From an uncultured Psychroserpens sp. (GTDB lineage Bacteria > Bacteroidota > Bacteroidia > Flavobacteriales > Flavobacteriaceae), in contig NZ_CANLNS010000003.1 of NCBI RefSeq assembly GCF_947492715.1, positions 62,001-126,000 of the forward strand: a DNA stretch of 64,000 bases. Direction: 5' to 3'. Below are positions 62,143-64,000 of this stretch, in pieces. Each line of letters starts with the position of its first letter. Within the stretch, counting starts at the first letter, position 1. The notes under the pieces are model-generated. The model was not told the DNA's origin. It did not search any database and was given only the letters and a program-made list of their open reading frames with translations. A program made the position numbers and the translations under genes.

Positions 62143-62700
62143 ATGAAAGCACTTCTTGTAAAATATAAGTCGGTCGTCAAATTTATACTGACCTTTCTTT
62201 CGGTATATTTTGTGCTCACATTAGCCTATAAATATTATTTAGATTTCTCTGATGGTTCGAAATACTATCCAGATTATATGACCAATCTAGTAGCTCAACA
62301 AAGTGAATCTCTTCTCAATACGTTTGGCTATGAAACGGTTCTTAAACCACATGAAAATGAGCTTTCAATGAAATTGATAGTAAGAGGAAAATTTGTAGCT
62401 AGAGTTGTAGAAGGTTGTAATTCAATAAGTGTGGTCATTATGTTTATTTCGTTTATAATTGCGTTTGCAGGAACGTTTAAGTCAACATTCATTTATATTC
62501 TGGCGGGAAGCGCATTAATCTATTCTGTGAATTTATTTCGAATAGCCATCCTCTCTATTGGGTTGTATAATTATCCCTGGCGGGAAGATTTTTTGCATCA
62601 TGTAATTTTTCCGTTGATTATTTATGGTATGGTCTTTTTGCTTTGGATGTTTTGGGTCAAGCGTTTTTCAAAAATTAAAAAAAAGGAATTAAATGCGTAA
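62143..62700 (+). CDS. xrtF: exosortase family protein XrtF
   Basis: A 185-residue integral membrane cysteine transpeptidase-like protein of the exosortase/archaeosortase superfamily, class F, which is restricted to Bacteroidota. Catalytic residues are Cys92 (VEGCNSIS), Arg133 (NLFRIAIL) and His152/His153 (DFLHHVIFPL). It has about five helices. It would cut and perhaps anchor surface proteins that carry a cognate C-terminal signal, but no target was seen in the window. It overlaps the next gene by 8 bases. Confidence 0.92.
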   Translation: MKALLVKYKSVVKFILTFLSVYFVLTLAYKYYLDFSDGSKYYPDYMTNLVAQQSESLLNTFGYETVLKPHENELSMKLIVRGKFVARVVEGCNSISVVIMFISFIIAFAGTFKSTFIYILAGSALIYSVNLFRIAILSIGLYNYPWREDFLHHVIFPLIIYGMVFLLWMFWVKRFSKIKKKELNA

Positions 62701-63121
62701 ACCTCTAACGTACATAGCACTCATAGTACTTTTTGGGTTGTTGGTTCTTATCCGTCTATTTGAAAATGAGCTGTTTTATGATCCTTATTTGTTGTTTTTT
62801 AAAAGTGATTATTTACATATGGACTATCCTCGACGAGAAGTTTTAAAATTATCACTCTTTACCACCTTAAGGTTTGTTTTAAATACGGTGATTTCATTAG
62901 GAATTATATTTTTATTTTTTAGAGATAAATCTATTGTAAAGTTTTCGGTTCTAGTCTATGGAGTGGCGTATCTCATTTTAATGATTTTCTTTCTTTATTT
63001 TGTAATTAACCCTAGACAAGAAGATTATTACTTGTTCTTTAATTTTAGACGGTTCTTAATTCAACCTATACTCTTATTGCTGTTAGTACCTGCATTTTAT
63101 TACTATAAACTCAAACAATAA
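62693..63121 (+). CDS. exosortase F system-associated membrane protein
   Basis: A 142-residue, four-helix membrane protein always found next to XrtF in the family as I know it. The helix pattern is LTYIALIVLFGLLVLI, SLFTTLRFVLNTVISLGIIFLFF, FSVLVYGVAYLILMIFFLYF and FLIQPILLLLLVPAFYYY. Other features are FENELFYDPYLLFFKSDY and DYYLFFNFRRFLIQP. Probably a structural or regulatory partner of the exosortase. The start overlaps the xrtF stop. Confidence 0.85.
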   Translation: MRKPLTYIALIVLFGLLVLIRLFENELFYDPYLLFFKSDYLHMDYPRREVLKLSLFTTLRFVLNTVISLGIIFLFFRDKSIVKFSVLVYGVAYLILMIFFLYFVINPRQEDYYLFFNFRRFLIQPILLLLLVPAFYYYKLKQ

Positions 63122-63167
63122 TTTGTTAATCAATACTTAATCTGTTTAGGTCTTAGTTCTTTTTTTA

Positions 63168-63175
63168 TAACTTTG
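63168..63175 (+). promoter_or_regulatory. -7 box directly upstream of the HYC_CC_PP gene
   Basis: TAACTTTG, exact TAnnTTTG, ending 4 bases before the ATG at 63180. As with tatA, the transcript would begin at or near the start codon. Confidence 0.45.
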
Positions 63176-63179
63176 CGAT

Positions 63180-63593
63180 ATGTTAAAGCAAGTTTTGCAT
63201 AGAATAAGCTCAGTAATAATGGCAATGCTGTTATTGTTTTCTACAGTATCTTTTACGGTGGAAAAGCATTTTTGTGGAGATGTTTTAATAGATGTTGCTG
63301 TTTTTAGTGATGTTCATAAATGTGGTTTAGAACTTGACGATTCGCAGCAAACTAATGTTGTTAAGAAATCTTGTTGCAAAGACACGCTTGAAATTGTTGA
63401 AGGTCAAGACGAATTAACCGTTAAAACATTTGATGATTTAGATGTTAACCAACAACAGTTCTTAACAGCTTATACTTATAGTTTTAATAGTCTGTTTGAA
63501 GTATTGCCAAAACAGATTATACCTCATAATCATTATCGACCTCCTAACTTGATTGTAGATGTACAGATTCTCGATCAGGTATTCTTAATTTGA
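63180..63593 (+). CDS. HYC_CC_PP family small exported protein
   Basis: A 137-residue protein with an N-terminal hydrophobic segment (VIMAMLLLFSTVSF) followed by the family landmarks HFCGD (about 30), SCC (about 64) and YRPP near the C-terminus (about 120). It is known in flavobacteria next to heavy-metal-associated domain genes, as here. The cysteines may bind a metal such as copper; this is inference. Downstream is the HMA-domain gene at 63674. Confidence 0.8.
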   Translation: MLKQVLHRISSVIMAMLLLFSTVSFTVEKHFCGDVLIDVAVFSDVHKCGLELDDSQQTNVVKKSCCKDTLEIVEGQDELTVKTFDDLDVNQQQFLTAYTYSFNSLFEVLPKQIIPHNHYRPPNLIVDVQILDQVFLI

Positions 63594-63622
63594 TATAATC
63601 ACATAGTTTTAAACTTCTTAAT

Positions 63623-63643
63623 GACTAAAATTTTCGTTTAGTC
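63623..63643. other. inverted repeat between the HYC_CC_PP and heavy-metal-domain genes
   Basis: GACTAAA / TTTAGTC perfect 7-bp arms around a 7-base loop, 30 bases after the HYC_CC_PP stop and 31 bases before the next ATG. It has no T-run, so an attenuator or operator is as likely as a terminator. Confidence 0.3.
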
Positions 63644-63673
63644 GATTATTCATTATATCAAATACAAAATACG

Positions 63674-64000
63674 ATGACACATACATATATAGTTACAGGT
63701 ATGACCTGTAACGGATGTAAAACTTCGGTTGAAAAGACTTTAAGAGGCATAGAAAACGTCACTGATGTTTCTGTGGATTTAGAAACGTCTGAAGTTAACA
63801 TTGTAATGTCAAAGCACATTGCTTTAGATACTTTAAGCCGAACTTTACCAAAAAAATATTCGATTTCAGAAAAAGAAATCAAAAACGCTTTTCATTCAGT
63901 TTCCCAAGAGAGTATTGGAGAGAAGAGCGAGTTAAGACAGTTACTTCCATTATTTTTAATTTTTGGTTACATCATGGTAGCCTCATTTCTTCTAAATAAT
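63674..64000 (+). CDS. heavy-metal-associated domain membrane protein, partial
   Basis: The first 109 codons are visible. An N-terminal HMA domain (about 1-70) carries the metal-binding GMTCNGCKTSV (CxxC). A transmembrane helix begins at about residue 92 (LLPLFLIFGYIMVASFL). The reading frame runs through the window edge. In related genomes such proteins continue into a DoxX/MauE-like four-helix module, not seen here. It probably senses or handles copper-type metals, together with the HYC_CC_PP protein. Confidence 0.8.
   Translation, partial: MTHTYIVTGMTCNGCKTSVEKTLRGIENVTDVSVDLETSEVNIVMSKHIALDTLSRTLPKKYSISEKEIKNAFHSVSQESIGEKSELRQLLPLFLIFGYIMVASFLLNN

Noticed and set aside
1-64000. CRISPR array, insertion sequence or prophage
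   Set aside because: No regularly spaced repeats, transposase or integrase motifs, or structural phage genes were found in reading the window.

Overview
The window looks like chromosomal DNA of a member of the family Flavobacteriaceae (phylum Bacteroidota). The evidence is AT-rich DNA, promoters of the Bacteroidota type (-7 box TAnnTTTG) with few Shine-Dalgarno sites, a type IX secretion (T9SS) C-terminal sorting domain, an exosortase F (XrtF) pair, and families typical of that group such as DUF6702 next to an M1 peptidase and HYC_CC_PP next to a heavy-metal domain protein. No phage, transposase, CRISPR array or rRNA operon was seen. No gap between genes exceeds about 300 bases; the longest (865-1128, 24059-24286, 11940-12164, 45335-45554, 58160-58371) are covered by entries or hold nothing recognisable.

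Layout. 1-864 is the N-terminal part of gpmI. 1129-4538 holds small stand-alone genes (ankyrin protein, M15 and M48 peptidases, GNAT), a tRNA-Gly(TCC) and pepE. 4654-9913 is a co-directional block: three tandem paralogues with a carboxypeptidase-like regulatory fold, a DUF6702 protein and an M1 metallopeptidase. 10028-14453 has tatA, a lipoprotein subtilase and a TPR hybrid histidine kinase. 14455-16989 has an O-methyltransferase, a small membrane protein and a POT peptide transporter.

17104-28028 (all minus strand) is a tryptophan/kynurenine catabolic cluster. It holds kynureninase, kynurenine 3-monooxygenase, 3-hydroxyanthranilate 3,4-dioxygenase, an ACMS decarboxylase-like amidohydrolase, a 2-aminomuconate semialdehyde dehydrogenase-like enzyme and a RidA-type deaminase. 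Together they would convert kynurenine to 2-aminomuconate and on to 4-oxalocrotonate. A PaaI-type thioesterase, an SDR lacking the usual YxxxK pair, two membrane proteins, a lipoprotein and a secreted protein are interspersed. Tryptophan 2,3-dioxygenase, kynurenine formamidase and the later meta-cleavage steps are not in the window.

28128-37962 has a YjdI-CDGSH iron-sulfur fusion, a lipoprotein, a methyltransferase, a T9SS-exported N-formylglutamate amidohydrolase-like protein, msrA, a coiled-coil protein with a cysteine-less zinc ribbon, a Nif3-like protein, lpxK and a second TPR hybrid kinase. 38014-43056 has gap, lipA, an atypical Nramp relative, an ECF sigma factor, a GT2 and a small secreted protein. 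43226-49685 has aqpZ, an ECF sigma/anti-sigma pair, murB, an aminotransferase, a two-lobed aspartyl protease with PDZ, and a DUF1573 protein. 49869-59904 has valS and the cell-shape operon mreB-mreC-mreD-mrdA-rodA with purH upstream. 60083-64000 has a MacB/FtsX-type permease, a GAF protein resembling free-methionine-R-sulfoxide reductase, xrtF and its partner, a HYC_CC_PP protein and the start of a heavy-metal-binding membrane protein cut by the window end.

Most genes are ordinary housekeeping. The features most worth a second look are the kynurenine cluster with its unexplained passengers, a structured intergenic element at 20292-20368, a pair of ATCGAT palindromes at 31897-31930, degenerate active or metal sites in several proteins (SDR, zinc ribbon, Nramp-like, subtilase), and two genes whose -7 boxes lie so close to the start codon that leaderless mRNAs are likely.
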